IMG/VR virus record: IMGVR_UViG_3300027974_000119
Span: 1 to 29,340 of that record
Reading direction: 5' to 3' (one strand)
Source of the DNA: a virus
Length of the DNA: 29,340 nucleotides
Position numbers and translations under genes: made by a program
Shown here: positions 1 through 6,466 of the stretch, piece after piece
How the letters are laid out: the number at the start of each line of letters is the position of its first letter
Numbering within the stretch: position 1 is the stretch's first letter
Notes under the pieces: model-generated
Databases searched by the model: none
What the model saw: the letters and a program-made list of their open reading frames with translations, nothing else
What the model was told of the DNA's origin: nothing

Positions 1-645
1 TGTTAATTCGTATTTCTCTATAATATTCTCAACTTGCATCAAAGTTTCTACGTTATTCGCATTCTCGATGTGCTTAATTACACGTTCTTTCTCTTTGCTA
101 TTGTGTATACCTTCAGCGCTTAATAACTCAGCATCGCCTGTAAATTGCACAATATCTTTGCGGTTTAAATTAGCTCCAAATAAATCCCCAAAGTGGTCGC
201 ACGCATCCTTAATGGCAATACTTTTCGCAATTGGTAGCGCCATCATAACTGCACCTTTATTTACATTGCTCATGTCCATGTTAAGATTGCCACTCCCTTT
301 TGTAGTTTGCAATTCTTGAGCTCCTACGCCATCGTGGTACATCATTTCGTTTGTTGCAGGGTTAAGATAGTGTACTCTTACTGTCACTTCAATTGCATTG
401 AATAATTGAGCCGTTTTAATAACCTCAATTTGATACTTTTTAAAGCAACGTCTTAATAGATATTCTACTTTGTCAATCGGCAAGTAATTGTAACCTTTAA
501 TGAATGGGTGTTGTTTTACCCATGTCGCTGGTGGTGGTGTTGATAAGATAACATTTAGTTGCTCTAATGGTACAACGTCTAAATCTAATTGTTTGAATAG
601 GCTTGTTATCGTAGCCTTCGTTTGTTTTGCTAGTTCTTTATTCAT
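1..645 (-). CDS. Rad52-like single-strand annealing protein (3' end cut by window edge)
   Basis: This probably encodes a phage single-strand annealing recombinase of the Rad52/Sak superfamily, which would pair single strands made by the neighbouring exonuclease during replication or repair. The frame starts with ATG at 645 and runs off the left edge after 215 codons. The last 15 codons are supplied by 28994-29038 if the genome is circular, giving 229 residues. Seen: an N-terminal segment with TPPPATWVKQHP and YLPIDKVEYLLRRCF, a beta-rich middle (VTVRVHYLNP, HDGVGAQELQTTKG), then a helical Ala/Lys-rich segment with IKDACDHFGDLFGANLNRKD. That last part resembles the conserved region of Rad52-type proteins annotated in Bacteroidota phages. 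Family assignment is by recalled pattern, not by search. ERF or RecT types are less likely. A second allele of the same gene sits at the right edge. Confidence 0.72.
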   Translation of the reverse strand, partial: MNKELAKQTKATITSLFKQLDLDVVPLEQLNVILSTPPPATWVKQHPFIKGYNYLPIDKVEYLLRRCFKKYQIEVIKTAQLFNAIEVTVRVHYLNPATNEMMYHDGVGAQELQTTKGSGNLNMDMSNVNKGAVMMALPIAKSIAIKDACDHFGDLFGANLNRKDIVQFTGDAELLSAEGIHNSKEKERVIKHIENANNVETLMQVENIIEKYELT

Positions 646-664
646 AATTTATTTTGTTTTTAGT

Positions 665-680
665 GGGGGAGTTACCCCCC
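665..680 (-). other. G/C stem-loop upstream of the annealing-protein gene
   Basis: A run of five G (665-669), a five-base spacer (AGTTA) and six C (675-680) can form a compact GC stem-loop, very unlike the AT-rich surroundings. It sits between the stop of the 690-1061 gene and the ATG at 645. On the minus strand it is followed by an A-rich tract rather than T residues, so it is not a classical terminator. It might stabilise or process the transcript, or affect translation of the annealing protein. Confidence 0.45.
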
Positions 681-689
681 GTTAATTAA

Positions 690-1061
690 TTATCTTACCA
701 TTGATTCAGTTTCTGGATCGTATTCAAAACCTTCTTCATCTTGTTTTTCTGCTGTTTCATCTTCAATTAAACTAGCTTGTAATTCTTCCATATTGTCATA
801 TAATTTGCTTACAATTGCATCGTAATTCTCAAAGAATGTAGCTTTGTCAATAAATTCAAAGCCTTCTTTAAAAGCCTCAAATTTGTTTGAATAATTACTA
901 ATTGTTGCAATTTGAGTGCCATCGTATTGCTCAACTCTAAATATTTCATTCTCACTTTTAATGCAATAAAATGCAGTACTAAGTGGGGTTTTTACTTTAG
1001 TGAATGAAGGGAAATTAATTTCGATTTCTTTTGTTTCTGTTTGTGTTGTTGTAATTTTCAT
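690..1061 (-). CDS. Hypothetical early protein, 123 aa
   Basis: No family was recognised. The N-terminal third is Thr/Glu/Ile rich (KITTTQTETKEIEINFPSF) and beta-like. The C-terminal half is strongly acidic and helical (NMEELQASLIEDETAEKQ), ending in EYDPETESMVR. It has its own promoter-like leader (1093-1122) whose layout copies the one before the 1772 gene. It is separated from the annealing-protein gene by a G/C hairpin. Position just after early-type promoters and an acidic composition would fit a small early host-interaction or DNA-mimic-type protein, but that is inference only. Confidence 0.7.
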   Translation of the reverse strand: MKITTTQTETKEIEINFPSFTKVKTPLSTAFYCIKSENEIFRVEQYDGTQIATISNYSNKFEAFKEGFEFIDKATFFENYDAIVSKLYDNMEELQASLIEDETAEKQDEEGFEYDPETESMVR

Positions 1062-1092
1062 AATTTTTATTTTTTAATTGTTTAATGAATTG

Positions 1093-1122
1093 CAAATATA
1101 TGCTTTTGTTTTGTACTACAAA
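1093..1122 (-). promoter_or_regulatory. Bacteroidota-type promoter P2
   Basis: On the minus strand, TTTG (1119-1122) is followed by an 18-base spacer and TATATTTG (1093-1100). This matches the Bacteroidota primary sigma consensus TTTG / TAnnTTTG. The spacer begins TAGTAC, as in P1. The leader to the ATG at 1061 is A-rich and nearly the same as the P1 leader. Confidence 0.7.
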
Positions 1123-1137
1123 ATTTTTTTTTATTTT

Positions 1138-1344
1138 TTATATAAATAATAATTCGTTAATGGTTTGACTAATGTCTTTACGTTGTTTATCTGTTAGCTT
1201 TTGAGGATTGATTCTGTGTTTGTTTTGGATCAATTTATTGACGATGTCTAACAATTTATGATTATTGCTTCGATACGTTTTTAATGTGTTGTTTTTAGGA
1301 TTGATGTAAATACTTTTACGGCCTAGTTTCTTATTATTTTCCAT
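1138..1344 (-). CDS. Hypothetical basic early protein, 68 aa
   Basis: No family was recognised. The protein starting MENNKKLGRKSIY is basic (many Lys, Asn, Arg) and ends in a helical segment with LTDKQRKDISQTINELLFI, so a nucleic-acid-binding role is possible. An in-frame ATG lies 54 bases further upstream at 1398. The ATG at 1344 is preferred because it follows the A-rich AATAAAAAC context used elsewhere in this genome, avoids a 47-base overlap with the preceding gene, and leaves a 7-base gap. The stop abuts the P2 promoter region, so this gene closes the first early transcription unit. Confidence 0.62.
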   Translation of the reverse strand: MENNKKLGRKSIYINPKNNTLKTYRSNNHKLLDIVNKLIQNKHRINPQKLTDKQRKDISQTINELLFI

Positions 1345-1351
1345 GTTTTTA

Positions 1352-1558
1352 TTATTGGCAATTATCAATGCAATCCGAATGTGGAAATCTATCCACAATA
1401 AAGTCGGGTGCTATTTCTTTACTCGGTTCGCTAACTATTATTCTGCTATCTTCAAAAGTCAAATTAATTTGACTTTCAAAGTTATGTACTAAGCAATATT
1501 GAATAAGCTCTTTTATTTCGCTTACCGATGTTACGATGGTTGTATTTACTATTTGCAT
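1352..1558 (-). CDS. Hypothetical early protein, 68 aa
   Basis: No family was recognised. Residues 1-30 are predicted to form a strand and helix (MQIVNTTIVTSVSEIKEL), followed by a beta-type stretch (INLTFEDSRIIVSEPSKE) and a short tail with two Cys (DCIDNC). The gene starts one base after the stop of the 1560-1772 gene, so it is probably co-transcribed from P1 and translationally coupled. Confidence 0.6.
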   Translation of the reverse strand: MQIVNTTIVTSVSEIKELIQYCLVHNFESQINLTFEDSRIIVSEPSKEIAPDFIVDRFPHSDCIDNCQ

Positions 1559-1559
1559 A

Positions 1560-1772
1560 TTAATTATTTTTTAAGTAGTTTTTTAATTTAACAATATCAG
1601 TTTTTAAGAATGCAATTTTATCCCAATTTTTTACTGGTTGTTGCATCTCAATTTCAAGTCTCTCTAATTGACATGCTAAATGTACTTTCTTAACTTCATT
1701 CATTGTAACCATGTCATAATGGTGTTGAGTTAATGTGTTTTGCTCGCTTGTTTGCTGTGTTAGTGTAATCAT
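1560..1772 (-). CDS. Hypothetical early protein, 70 aa, helical
   Basis: First gene after promoter P1. No family was recognised. The N-terminus is Thr/Gln rich and the rest looks like two long helices (MNEVKKVHLACQLERLEIEM and WDKIAFLKTDIVKLKNYLK), a helical-hairpin pattern. The ATG at 1772 follows the AAAATT context that also precedes the genes at 1061 and 23802. Being first after a strong promoter, it is a candidate for rapid expression after infection. Confidence 0.65.
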   Translation of the reverse strand: MITLTQQTSEQNTLTQHHYDMVTMNEVKKVHLACQLERLEIEMQQPVKNWDKIAFLKTDIVKLKNYLKNN

Positions 1773-1801
1773 AATTTTTATTTTTAATTGTTTTATGAAT
1801 G

Positions 1802-1832
1802 CAAATATATAACCTATTTCCGTACTACCAAA
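1802..1832 (-). promoter_or_regulatory. Bacteroidota-type promoter P1
   Basis: On the minus strand TTTG (1829-1832) and TATATTTG (1802-1809) are separated by 19 bases, an excellent fit to the Bacteroidota sigma consensus. It lies between the terminator at 1896-1926 and the ATG at 1772, so it can start the early block. GTAGTAC follows the -33 TTTG; the TAGTAC core sits 12 bases before the -7 box in both P1 and P2. Confidence 0.75.
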
Positions 1833-1895
1833 TATATTTTCAAATTATTTTTGTTAATTCTCTGAAAGGTGCATGAATAAAGGATATAAATTTTT

Positions 1896-1926
1896 AAAAA
1901 AAAAGCTCAATGTAGAAACATTGAGC
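1896..1926 (-). terminator. Rho-independent terminator after the endolysin gene
   Basis: A perfect 8-bp stem, GCTCAATG (1905-1912) with CATTGAGC (1919-1926), has a 6-base loop. On the minus strand it is followed by nine T (1896-1904). It lies 36 bases after the M15 peptidase stop and before P1, so it separates the end of the late region from the early region. The remaining sequence from 1773 to 1961 holds only this terminator and P1. Confidence 0.9.
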
Positions 1927-1961
1927 CTAAAACACTAAATTTTAATTATGAAAAAAACGAG

Positions 1962-2438
1962 TTAAATCGGTAATCCGTATTGAAAATGCATCCAGTCGTA
2001 GTCTTTTAATCTTCCTAATGAAGCAAATCCATGTTTTTCGAAGATGTCAATCATTGCTTTATAATCAGGTCGTGCAAATCTTGCCGTTGTATGAGTTTCT
2101 TTTAATGTGTTTCTGTTAGGATCCAAATCAATAGCCGTACCCCATGAATGAGCGCTTAACTTAGTCTTTGAACCTCTTATCAATCTGTAATTGAAGCACC
2201 CACCAAAGTCATTAATTCCCAATTCATTTATCTTGCGCTCTCCATAGCTAGCTAACAATTCATTGAATACATTAGTAAACGCCTGTGCTACTTTTTTGTG
2301 ACATCTCATACGCTTAACTGGTTGCCTATCATAGTACATTGTATATGGCAAATCAATCATAACCAAATAACTACCTTCAGGGTTTGCCTTACCAAAGTAC
2401 TTTTCTTGTTCTGCGGGACTAAATATTTTCGGTTTCAT
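1962..2438 (-). CDS. Endolysin, M15-family zinc peptidase
   Basis: This is a peptidoglycan-cleaving enzyme of the D-alanyl-D-alanine carboxypeptidase/endopeptidase M15 family, acting on the host wall at lysis. The three zinc ligands are visible: His97 and Asp104 in SAHSWGTAIDLDP, and His151 in DWMHFQ near the C-terminus. At 158 residues it is a single catalytic domain without a wall-binding domain. It has no signal peptide, so it should need a holin; a small two-helix membrane protein lies two genes upstream. It is the last gene of the late block and is followed by a strong terminator. A promoter-like sequence lies just before its ATG. Confidence 0.92.
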   Translation of the reverse strand: MKPKIFSPAEQEKYFGKANPEGSYLVMIDLPYTMYYDRQPVKRMRCHKKVAQAFTNVFNELLASYGERKINELGINDFGGCFNYRLIRGSKTKLSAHSWGTAIDLDPNRNTLKETHTTARFARPDYKAMIDIFEKHGFASLGRLKDYDWMHFQYGLPI

Positions 2439-2445
2439 GTTGTTA

Positions 2446-2475
2446 CAAATTTAGATATTAAAATTTGACTTCAAA
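2446..2475 (-). promoter_or_regulatory. Possible promoter just before the endolysin gene
   Basis: On the minus strand TTTG (2472-2475), an 18-base spacer and TAAATTTG (2446-2453) match the Bacteroidota consensus. The -7 box ends only 7 bases before the ATG at 2438, so the transcript would have almost no leader. The elements overlap the end of the preceding gene, and chance occurrence in AT-rich DNA is a real possibility. Confidence 0.4.
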
Positions 2476-2679
2476 TTTAATTTTTGCGCTTGTTGAATTA
2501 TCGTTTATCTCGCACCCAATAGAAGCCGTTAAATTCTTTATTTGCGCTTCAATTTCAGCCTTTAAAGTTATGTCGCTATGCTTTACATTAATCGTATTGT
2601 TATCGAGCGAAAACTCGCTATTTTTAGGCAAATTTAAACGCATCAAATCAAACTTAGCGCTAACGATTGAATTAGGCAT
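2458..2679 (-). CDS. Hypothetical protein, 73 aa, beta-rich
   Basis: No family was recognised. The sequence alternates hydrophobic and polar residues (FSLDNNTINVKHSDITLKAE) and ends KIKFEVKF, suggesting a small all-beta protein. It has one Cys and no membrane segment or signal peptide. It overlaps the upstream holin candidate by 8 bases and precedes the endolysin by 19 bases, so it belongs to the lysis-end operon. A lysis regulator or minor structural protein are both possible. Confidence 0.6.
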   Translation of the reverse strand: MPNSIVSAKFDLMRLNLPKNSEFSLDNNTINVKHSDITLKAEIEAQIKNLTASIGCEINDNSTSAKIKFEVKF

Positions 2680-2893
2680 TTCGCTTAATTTTATCAGTAG
2701 ATATAAATCTCAAACCGATATTAATAACATTCGTGATAAATCCTACTAAAACGGTCAATCTTAACGTTATATTTTCATCTAATTTCAAATCCAAAAACAA
2801 TGGCGGTAATAAAGCCATGACCATTGTAATAGATACCAGGATATTCATAACGATTGTTTTACTTTCGTACCAATTTTTAATTTTTTGCTTCAT
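2672..2893 (-). CDS. Small two-helix membrane protein, holin candidate
   Basis: This 73-residue protein has a basic N-terminus (MKQKIKNWYESK), a hydrophobic segment at about residues 14-34 (MNILVSITMVMALLPPLFL), a short charged loop (DLKLDEN) and a second hydrophobic segment at about 44-63. It ends in a basic tail (DKIKRNA). Size, two membrane segments and position two genes before the signal-less endolysin fit a holin that opens the inner membrane. It overlaps its upstream neighbour by 17 bases and its downstream one by 8. The role is inferred; holins are too diverse to assign from sequence alone. Confidence 0.6.
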   Translation of the reverse strand: MKQKIKNWYESKTIVMNILVSITMVMALLPPLFLDLKLDENITLRLTVLVGFITNVINIGLRFISTDKIKRNA

Positions 2894-3179
2894 CGCTTTC
2901 TATTAATGGGTTAAAATTATTTTCGGTAAGGATTGCAGCGCTTTCAACTCTTTCGTAGAAATTACCATTGTTATCCGTCAAAGATTCACTAGTATTGATA
3001 TTCGCAATGATTGTGCTATCTACAATAAATCTTTGAACGTTAACACCGATTGATGTATCTTCTTTGTAGATTGCCGTTGGCATTGGTAAATCTTCGCTAA
3101 CTACTAAAGAAAAGTATTGATTCTCATTATAGTTAATAACGTCAATTAATTGGCCCGCTTGTAATATTATTTTTGTCAT
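2877..3179 (-). CDS. Hypothetical late protein, 100 aa
   Basis: No family was recognised. It begins with beta-type sequence (TKIILQAGQLIDVINY) and continues with mixed strands and an acidic Asn/Ser/Glu-rich end. It lacks Cys, membrane segments and signal peptide. It lies in a series of small late genes between the head-tail connector and the lysis genes. A minor virion or tail-tip component is plausible from context. The stop overlaps the holin-candidate start by 17 bases. Confidence 0.6.
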   Translation of the reverse strand: MTKIILQAGQLIDVINYNENQYFSLVVSEDLPMPTAIYKEDTSIGVNVQRFIVDSTIIANINTSESLTDNNGNFYERVESAAILTENNFNPLIESDEAKN

Positions 3180-3189
3180 GGTTTATAAT

Positions 3190-3477
3190 TTAGTTAGTAA
3201 TTCTATCTAATAATTCATTCAATTTCAAAGTAGGAGTATCAAAGTCATTGCAATTATCAGCTGATAATTCAATGTAAACAGATGGCCCTAAAATTATCAA
3301 ACTTGTATCGGTTGTAAAATAATTACAAAGTGTATAGTTTGCAAAGTAAACCAATCCTACATTGTCTCTTTCAACTTTTAATAAAGCTGGCGTTGCAGTC
3401 ACATCCGTGATAATTCTAACATTGTATTTTTCTGCGGTTGGTTCATTAGTAATAATAAATTTTGAATTGTCAATCAT
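3190..3477 (-). CDS. Hypothetical late protein, 95 aa
   Basis: No family was recognised. Short beta-type stretches (KFIITNEP, YNVRIITDV, SLIILGPSVYIELSA) and a C-terminal helix (LKLNELLDRITN) are visible. It is co-directional with, and 30 bases downstream of, the head-tail connector gene, so it is likely part of the late operon. It could be a small head or neck protein. No catalytic motif is seen. Confidence 0.6.
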   Translation of the reverse strand: MIDNSKFIITNEPTAEKYNVRIITDVTATPALLKVERDNVGLVYFANYTLCNYFTTDTSLIILGPSVYIELSADNCNDFDTPTLKLNELLDRITN

Positions 3478-3507
3478 GTTTTATATTTTTTGTTTTTTAG
3501 TTAAATT

Positions 3508-4089
3508 TTAATAATCGTTGCAATCAGTACAATCGCCTCTTCTACGTCTATACTTGTTAGCTAAATTGAAGCTTGAATTGGTTTGCAATCCACTAAAATA
3601 CGGCGTTCCTTTGTCGGGAGTTATACCATCTAAGAAATCAAAACTATTATACGATGGATAATCGCTTAAATTGTTACGCAAATATGTAGTCATCATTTTG
3701 GTATAATTTTCAGCTACACTACGCACCTCATTTTGTAAGAATTTCAAGGCTTCCAAATCAATAGATTGACCGCTTTCGCTATCATTATTCATGATACTTT
3801 TATTAAATACTTTGTACTTTAAAAACGGCAAAGCATGGTATAAAGCATAATTACAAAGCATCGCACCTATAAAGTCATCAAGTATCTTTTTGTTTGGGAT
3901 TGTTAATGTGTTATTGGTAATTTGAGTTTGTAATTCTTGATAAAACGTAGCTCCTAAGTAATTTTGCAAATAGATATCTTGCGCCTGTAAAATAAACGGT
4001 TGTAAATCGTCAGGGCTTACTGATTGATGAATTGATGTATATGATTTTAGTTTCGTTTCAGAAACAAATAGTACGTTAGTTATTGCCAT
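3508..4089 (-). CDS. Head-tail connector / head completion protein
   Basis: A 193-residue, mostly helical protein directly after the portal gene, sharing one base with it (TAATG junction). The N-terminal part (LKSYTSIHQSVSPDDLQPFI, then AQDIYLQNYLGATFYQELQ) resembles the head-tail adaptor proteins of Bacteroidota phages, which bind under the portal ring. The tail is basic, Cys-containing and Asn-rich (YRRRRGDCTDCNDY). The role is inferred from this recalled similarity and from the portal-adjacent position. Confidence 0.65.
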   Translation of the reverse strand: MAITNVLFVSETKLKSYTSIHQSVSPDDLQPFILQAQDIYLQNYLGATFYQELQTQITNNTLTIPNKKILDDFIGAMLCNYALYHALPFLKYKVFNKSIMNNDSESGQSIDLEALKFLQNEVRSVAENYTKMMTTYLRNNLSDYPSYNSFDFLDGITPDKGTPYFSGLQTNSSFNLANKYRRRRGDCTDCNDY

Positions 4090-5213
4090 TATTCTATTGT
4101 TGAAGTTGTTATTGTTGTAGGTTCGATAATAGTTGTAGGCACAATGTAAAGGTCGGTATTATATCCACTATTTAGCATCAAATTGTTGAATACTCTTAAC
4201 ATGCTTTTCTGAATTGGTTTAATACAAGTCCCAATAAAGTGACCATAGGCCACCGCCAATTCATCTGCATTAGAGCTAAAGCCAGCGCCACCATTGTAAA
4301 GGCCCAATAATAACGGACTTGTAATTCTATGACCTGTTAATATTCTCGTTGTTATTCTAGTTTCTAAAGTAGTGTAATAATTATCGTTAGTACTTGTTAT
4401 CGGAGTAACCTCGGGAGCGTGCTCTTTATCTTGACTAAATGCAACGAATGCCTTACCAGCGTTTTCCGTACCTCTATAAGCCATTGTTAATTCGTCATAA
4501 ATTTCTTTTCTTTCTTCAGGTGCTGGTATTCCATTATTTAAGCTAATAAACAAAGAAGGATTCAAACTATTTGCAAGATTCGAGATGTGAAATTTACTTA
4601 CTTCAATATCTATTTGAATATCATTGATTGAACCAGCATACGTTGGCAAAGGATAATAGATATTGCCAGGTTCATAATCGAACGCATACAATATTTGCGA
4701 AGGTTGTTCGATTGACAATGTAGGGTTGTATGTAGCATATTGTGTTGGCTTATATTTATTAGAGTTTTCCCAATTTGTAGAATAAAAATATTCTTTTGGT
4801 GTATCGTCTCCTGGTTCAATTTTACCGCTTCTTACTTTCGTGAAATCTAAATGATAAATTTCGCTAATTGTATTACCATCGTTGCTCCAAATAATGTTCA
4901 TTGCATACCCACCGAACGTGATATAATCCTGTGCGCATTTCTCAAACACATCGTTCCAACTATCAATCGGATTCGCACGCACTAAAACGTAATTTAAAGC
5001 CTCATCTGTGGTCTTTAATCCGTTTCCTATGGTAGCGTCTATCTTTGATTGTATAGCCGTTCTATTAATCGCTGAACGTAGAAATAAGCTCGCTATAAAT
5101 TGAGGATATAAATTATCCTCTCCGTAGCTTATCCACTTTTTTGAGCCACGCTCCGAGAAGGTCGGTAAATTTATTTGAATTTGTGAAATCGAATTGAATG
5201 CAAAATTGTTCAT
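4089..5213 (-). CDS. Portal protein
   Basis: This 374-residue protein probably forms the dodecameric portal through which DNA is packaged and ejected. Portal-like features are an early WISYGEDNLYPQF segment, AIQSKIDATIGNG, a middle helical and beta stem region with GGYAMNIIW and FHISNLANSL, and a late segment LLGLYNGGAGFSSNADELA with a following helix. This resembles PBSX/SPP1-type portals found in Bacteroidota phages, here somewhat short. The C-terminus is Thr/Ile-rich (TTIIEPTTITTSTIE). It lies after the capsid gene rather than next to the terminase, which is unusual, and is coupled to the connector gene. Confidence 0.8.
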   Translation of the reverse strand: MNNFAFNSISQIQINLPTFSERGSKKWISYGEDNLYPQFIASLFLRSAINRTAIQSKIDATIGNGLKTTDEALNYVLVRANPIDSWNDVFEKCAQDYITFGGYAMNIIWSNDGNTISEIYHLDFTKVRSGKIEPGDDTPKEYFYSTNWENSNKYKPTQYATYNPTLSIEQPSQILYAFDYEPGNIYYPLPTYAGSINDIQIDIEVSKFHISNLANSLNPSLFISLNNGIPAPEERKEIYDELTMAYRGTENAGKAFVAFSQDKEHAPEVTPITSTNDNYYTTLETRITTRILTGHRITSPLLLGLYNGGAGFSSNADELAVAYGHFIGTCIKPIQKSMLRVFNNLMLNSGYNTDLYIVPTTIIEPTTITTSTIE

Positions 5214-5219
5214 ATAGTA

Positions 5220-5417
5220 TTAAATATCTTTTTTAGCGTTTTTTCGCAATGAAATAATTTCGTAAATATACTTAATACTTACTAAAATAGATGCAAAAAT
5301 TGAAACTATGTAGAATACGGACTTTAGAGCTTCTGGTAAGCTAGTCAAACTAACTCCAAAAGTTGTAACATTAAGGATGTTAACAGGTTCTTTTAATGTG
5401 TCGATTATTGTCTTCAT
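5220..5417 (-). CDS. Small membrane protein, 65 aa, upstream of portal
   Basis: The protein has a polar N-terminus (MKTIIDTLKEPVN), one long hydrophobic segment from about residue 34 to 52 (FYIVSIFASILVSIKYIY) and a basic tail (LRKNAKKDI). Residues 15-28 are weakly hydrophobic and may form a second, shorter segment. Small proteins of this shape recur in Bacteroidota phage late operons. A holin-like or membrane-anchoring role is possible. Its ATG overlaps the preceding stop by one base and it ends 6 bases before the portal gene. It competes with the 2672-2893 protein as a holin candidate. Confidence 0.6.
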   Translation of the reverse strand: MKTIIDTLKEPVNILNVTTFGVSLTSLPEALKSVFYIVSIFASILVSIKYIYEIISLRKNAKKDI

Positions 5418-5776
5418 TAGCTTACATAAATTACGCTTTCGCTTTTTTCATTATCAGATATATATTCAATTTTTTGTACTTCTGTATCGCCAGCTAAAAA
5501 TATTTGACCACGATTATAAATTACATTAACACTATTTCTTATTTCATAATCATAATTACCAAATGGTAATCCATTCAAATGATAATCGCCTGTAATTCCA
5601 TCGTTAATATAAATGGTAAATTCTGCAAATCTTGTACTATTTGTTTTGTTTTGTAATTTACAAATGTAATCAAGTCTATCAAATCCATTGAATAAATGAA
5701 TTCGATAGTTATTCATATTTTGTGTGAAATCTCCGTAAATTATAAACTCGTTTTTTCCTTCTATTAGATTAATCAT
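5417..5776 (-). CDS. Hypothetical structural protein, 119 aa, beta-rich
   Basis: The sequence is almost wholly beta-type, with Tyr/Asn/Gly-rich turns (NNYRIHLFNGFDRLDYICKL, GDYHLNGLPFGNYDYEIRN) and a repeated strand pattern ending in VIYVS. It resembles small virion-associated beta proteins common in Bacteroidota phage late operons, but no named family is recognised. Its ATG lies only 6 bases beyond the T-run of a terminator hairpin, so its expression is probably below that of the capsid and tail-tube genes. No signal peptide or membrane segment. Confidence 0.62.
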   Translation of the reverse strand: MINLIEGKNEFIIYGDFTQNMNNYRIHLFNGFDRLDYICKLQNKTNSTRFAEFTIYINDGITGDYHLNGLPFGNYDYEIRNSVNVIYNRGQIFLAGDTEVQKIEYISDNEKSESVIYVS

Positions 5777-5781
5777 GACAT

Positions 5782-5810
5782 AAAAAAAGCGGCACGATTC
5801 CTCGCACCGC
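5782..5810 (-). terminator. Terminator/attenuator between tail-tube gene and next gene
   Basis: A 9-bp stem, GCGGCACGA (5789-5797) with TCGCACCGC (5802-5810), has a 4-base loop and two G-T pairs. On the minus strand it is followed by seven T (5782-5788). It lies 23 bases after the stop at 5833 and 6 bases before the next ATG at 5776. It probably reduces read-through after the abundant structural proteins. Confidence 0.85.
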
Positions 5811-5832
5811 TCGTATTTAAAAGGTTAATTGA

Positions 5833-6408
5833 TTAAAGAGCTGCATTAAATTCAAATCCACCTATTGTCGCAGTGCCACCAGGTTGAACTGAACGAATAG
5901 CATTAGAACTTGTTAAGCTTATTGCTGGCATAGGATCCGCTTCCATAGATTGGAACGTGAATGTATATCCGTTCATATCTCCGATAGCTTGACCGCCTTC
6001 ACCTACCATTGTAGATAAAACCGCACCACGAACATTACCTAATAACCAATATTGATCCATGTTATCTAAAACAATAACACGAATCTCACGATTTTTTGCA
6101 AGTAACATGAATTCGTTTCTTTTTGTAACGTCTCTTTTTGAGATGTTAACGCTTAATTCAGTCGTATAGAAAACAGTTCCATTTGCGTTTGAAATAGTTG
6201 CCGTTTCTGTTAATTTCGCTGTATCTTTTGCGAATTTATATTCAAAGAAATTACCACCAGTTCCATTAGCTATAGTAACCTCACCAGCTATTACTGCTTG
6301 AACATCAAATGGTATATTTGCTCCCTCAGCATAAACATAGATTGAACGCACACCACCTAAGGCATTCATGCAATCTAAAGGGATTGTTTGTAAAATACTA
6401 CAAGCCAT
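5833..6408 (-). CDS. Major tail tube-like protein
   Basis: This 191-residue protein is proposed to be the tail tube subunit. Seen: GNFFEYKFAKDTAKLTET, NGTVFYTTELSVNISKRDVT, REIRVIVLDNMDQYWLLGN and GDMNGYTFTFQSMEADP, a beta-rich pattern found in tail-tube proteins of Bacteroidota siphoviruses (recalled, not searched). It follows the major capsid gene and is followed by a terminator, consistent with a highly expressed virion protein. A decoration or head protein cannot be excluded. Confidence 0.65.
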   Translation of the reverse strand: MACSILQTIPLDCMNALGGVRSIYVYAEGANIPFDVQAVIAGEVTIANGTGGNFFEYKFAKDTAKLTETATISNANGTVFYTTELSVNISKRDVTKRNEFMLLAKNREIRVIVLDNMDQYWLLGNVRGAVLSTMVGEGGQAIGDMNGYTFTFQSMEADPMPAISLTSSNAIRSVQPGGTATIGGFEFNAAL

Positions 6409-6437
6409 AATTTATTTTAAATTTAAAAGTTATAAAT

Positions 6438-6458
6438 AAGGGGCTTTTTACACCCCTT
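6438..6458 (-). terminator. Weak stem-loop after the major capsid gene
   Basis: AAGGGG (6438-6443) pairs with CCCCTT (6453-6458). One extra G-T pair and a 7-base loop are possible. The following minus-strand sequence is ATTTATAAC, not a clear T-run, so termination would be weak. It may instead protect the capsid mRNA 3' end. Confidence 0.5.
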
Positions 6459-6466
6459 GTTTTTGA

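Noticed and set aside
1-302. Classical direct terminal repeats of a phage with fixed ends
   Set aside because: The two copies differ by 22 bases and lie within a gene. True terminal repeats are copied from each other and should be identical.
68-319. Plus-strand open frame of 83 codons
   Set aside because: Lies opposite the annealing-protein gene, which has a conserved-looking protein and typical codon use. All other supported genes are on the minus strand. The same holds for other plus-strand frames such as 7227-7571, 13143-13688 and 17307-17945.
1113-1137. Long T-run after P2 as a terminator
   Set aside because: The T-run is on the plus strand and has no GC stem; on the minus strand it is an A-run upstream of the promoter.
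1345-1398. Longer N-terminus for the 1138-1344 gene
   Set aside because: It would overlap the preceding gene by 47 bases, and the downstream ATG has the better A-rich context.
4610-4819. Minus-strand frame of 69 codons inside the portal gene
   Set aside because: It is fully contained in the portal gene in another frame, has no gap to fill and no recognisable domain.
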